Below are positions 4,620 to 5,406 of a stretch of DNA of 5,406 nt, piece after piece. The stretch's first letter is position 1; each line of letters begins with the position of its first letter. Under the pieces are notes generated by a model. It was not told the DNA's origin, did no database searches, and saw nothing but the letters and a program-made list of their open reading frames with translations. Origin of the DNA: DASSKO01 sp035690425 (GTDB lineage Bacteria; Actinomycetota; Actinomycetes; Propionibacteriales; Nocardioidaceae); the NCBI GenBank assembly GCA_035690425.1, contig DASSKO010000202.1:1-5406 (forward strand). Direction: 5' to 3'. The position numbers were made by a program, and so were the translations under genes.

Positions 4620-5054
4620 TCAGACCGCGAAGAGCTGGGTGGGGTCTCGGAAGGCCTTGAACTCCAGGGCGTTCCCGGAGGGGTCGAGGAAGAACATCGT
4701 CCACTGCTCGCCCGGCTCGCCCTGGAAGCGCAAGTAGGGCTCGACGACGAAGTCGGTGCCCGCGGCGGTGAGCCGCTGCGCGAGGTCGTGGAACCGGTCG
4801 ATCTCGAGGACTAGGCCGAAGTGGGGAACCGGTACGTCGTGGCCGTCGACGGAGTTCGTGCCCGCAACCGCGACCCTGTGGTCGTCGACCTGGTGGGTGA
4901 CCACCTGGTGACCTTCGACGTTCCAGTCGGTCCAGCGCTCCGCGGAGCGGCCACGGCGGAAACCGAGCACGTCACCGTAGAACCGGCGCGCGGCGTCGAT
5001 GTCGTGGACGGGGATGGCCAGGTGGAACGGAGGAAGGCTGTCAGATGCGGGCAC
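4620..5054 (-). CDS. VOC-superfamily (glyoxalase/bleomycin-resistance/dioxygenase fold) protein
   Basis: A 144-residue protein with two beta-alpha-beta-beta-beta modules. Module 1 begins FHLAIPVHDIDAARRFYGDV followed by LGF, the classic VOC opening. Module 2 begins near HFGLVLEI and ends with FFLDPSGNALEFKAF. Likely metal ligands are His11, His78 and Glu131, the His/His/Glu pattern of extradiol dioxygenase and fosfomycin-thiol-transferase relatives, so it should bind a divalent metal. Which reaction it performs cannot be told; it is probably a cytoplasmic lyase, isomerase, dioxygenase or thiol transferase. GTG 5054 is chosen because the open extension to 5165 overlaps the secreted-protein gene and is Thr/Pro-rich shadow. 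The start lacks a Shine-Dalgarno but has TATGCT six bases upstream. It follows the secreted-protein gene by 16 bases, so it may also be read from that gene's mRNA. Confidence 0.88.
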   Translation of the reverse strand: MPASDSLPPFHLAIPVHDIDAARRFYGDVLGFRRGRSAERWTDWNVEGHQVVTHQVDDHRVAVAGTNSVDGHDVPVPHFGLVLEIDRFHDLAQRLTAAGTDFVVEPYLRFQGEPGEQWTMFFLDPSGNALEFKAFRDPTQLFAV

Positions 5055-5060
5055 CAGGCA

Positions 5061-5066
5061 AGCATA
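5061..5066 (-). promoter_or_regulatory. Possible -10 element for the VOC gene
   Basis: The minus strand reads TATGCT, then TGCCTG, then the GTG start. A leaderless promoter inside the 16-base gap after the upstream stop codon is therefore possible. No -35 was found, so read-through from the upstream gene is equally plausible. Confidence 0.3.
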
Positions 5067-5070
5067 TTGC

Positions 5071-5358
5071 TCAGGATGTGTGCGGCGCCGCCTTGTCGTC
5101 GACCAGGTTTCCGGCGTGACCGGCGTGGGGGCCGTTGGGGTAGTACTTGAAGCAGACGATGCCATCGTTGTTCGCGTCGATCACGGTGAAGATGGCCTGC
5201 GCCGCGGGGTCGAACGCCAGCTGGTCGTAGTTGTAGGGGCTGTAGCTCTGTGTGCACGTCCCGGTCGGCGGCGCCGCCGACGCGGGTGCGGCGAGTAACA
5301 CCGGAGCCAGTGCACTCGAGCACAGGGCCCCGGCGAGGACGAGCGTGATCCTGTTCAT
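5071..5358 (-). CDS. Small secreted protein with Excalibur-like D-x-N-x-D-G-x-x-C loop
   Basis: A 95-residue protein with a Sec signal peptide: MNR, a hydrophobic core, and the cleavage motif ASA at 26-28 before APPTGTC. The mature chain is about 67 residues with two cysteines, Cys35 and Cys69, likely disulfide-bonded. The second cysteine closes an EF-hand-like loop, D61-A-N63-N-D65-G-I-V-C69, directly comparable to the calcium loop of Excalibur domains although the usual Glu after the Cys is replaced by Phe. A Gly/His/Asn-rich tail follows (KYYPNGPHAGHAGNLVDDK). I recognise the general type, small exported actinobacterial proteins with a DxNxDGxxC loop, but no named family. Calcium binding is an inference. 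It lies upstream of the VOC gene on the same strand, 16 bases apart, with no obvious functional link. Confidence 0.75.
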   Translation of the reverse strand: MNRITLVLAGALCSSALAPVLLAAPASAAPPTGTCTQSYSPYNYDQLAFDPAAQAIFTVIDANNDGIVCFKYYPNGPHAGHAGNLVDDKAAPHTS

Positions 5359-5365
5359 CCCAGTT

Positions 5366-5372
5366 CCTCCTT
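5366..5372 (-). promoter_or_regulatory. Strong ribosome binding site of the secreted-protein gene
   Basis: AAGGAGG on the minus strand, seven bases before ATG 5358, is the best Shine-Dalgarno in the window and fixes this start. The remaining 34 bases to the window edge show no TAnnnT hexamer at promoter distance, so the promoter is probably outside the window. Confidence 0.8.
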
Positions 5373-5406
5373 CGCCGCCAGTGTCACCGCAGATGCGCGC
5401 AGAAGG

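Noticed and set aside
5055..5165. Upstream extension of the VOC reading frame
   Set aside because: It overlaps the secreted-protein gene, is Thr/Pro/Arg-rich, and lies before the conserved VOC N-terminus.

Overview
This is a high-GC window (very strong G/C bias at third codon positions, GTG starts common) from an actinobacterium. The pairing of a DUF222/13E12-type HNH protein with a mycobacterial-type LexA box, an Excalibur-domain secreted protein, and -10 hexamers placed directly before start codons suggests a Nocardioides-like or related lineage. The genus is an inference. No mobile element, CRISPR array, tRNA or rRNA was recognised.

Layout, left to right. (1) The C-terminal end of a YciI/DGPF-family protein runs off the left edge (+). 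(2) It converges on an 85-residue membrane protein of unknown function (-). (3) Divergent from that is a 61-codon ORF that begins like a GNAT acetyltransferase but collapses after about 27 residues. Its stop overlaps the start of (4), a 161-residue multi-pass membrane protein of unknown function (+). (5) A complete YqjM-class Old Yellow Enzyme (ene-reductase) follows behind a strong ribosome binding site (+). (6) Nine bases after it, convergent, lies a DUF222-HNH endonuclease-family protein (-). Its start codon sits inside a perfect LexA/SOS box, and its interdomain linker is encoded by a degenerate palindromic repeat. (7) About 370 bases without a gene follow, packed with palindromes at 4030-4159. 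(8) Next is a secreted Excalibur calcium-binding protein (+). (9) It converges on a possible two-gene unit on the minus strand: a small secreted protein with a D-x-N-x-D-G-x-x-C loop, then a VOC/glyoxalase-fold protein.

Functionally this looks like a patchwork of independent housekeeping or accessory genes rather than one pathway. The best-supported regulatory story is DNA-damage control of the DUF222-HNH gene. Four genes (85-aa membrane protein, GNAT-like ORF, HNH, VOC) share a TAnnnT hexamer 6-7 bases before the start codon, as expected for leaderless mRNAs. The OYE and the two secreted-protein genes instead have Shine-Dalgarno sequences. I see no clear undescribed multi-gene system. The items most worth a second look are the SOS-box start, the palindrome cluster, the repeat inside the HNH gene, and the two secreted proteins with similar Asp-rich Cys loops on either side of the VOC gene.
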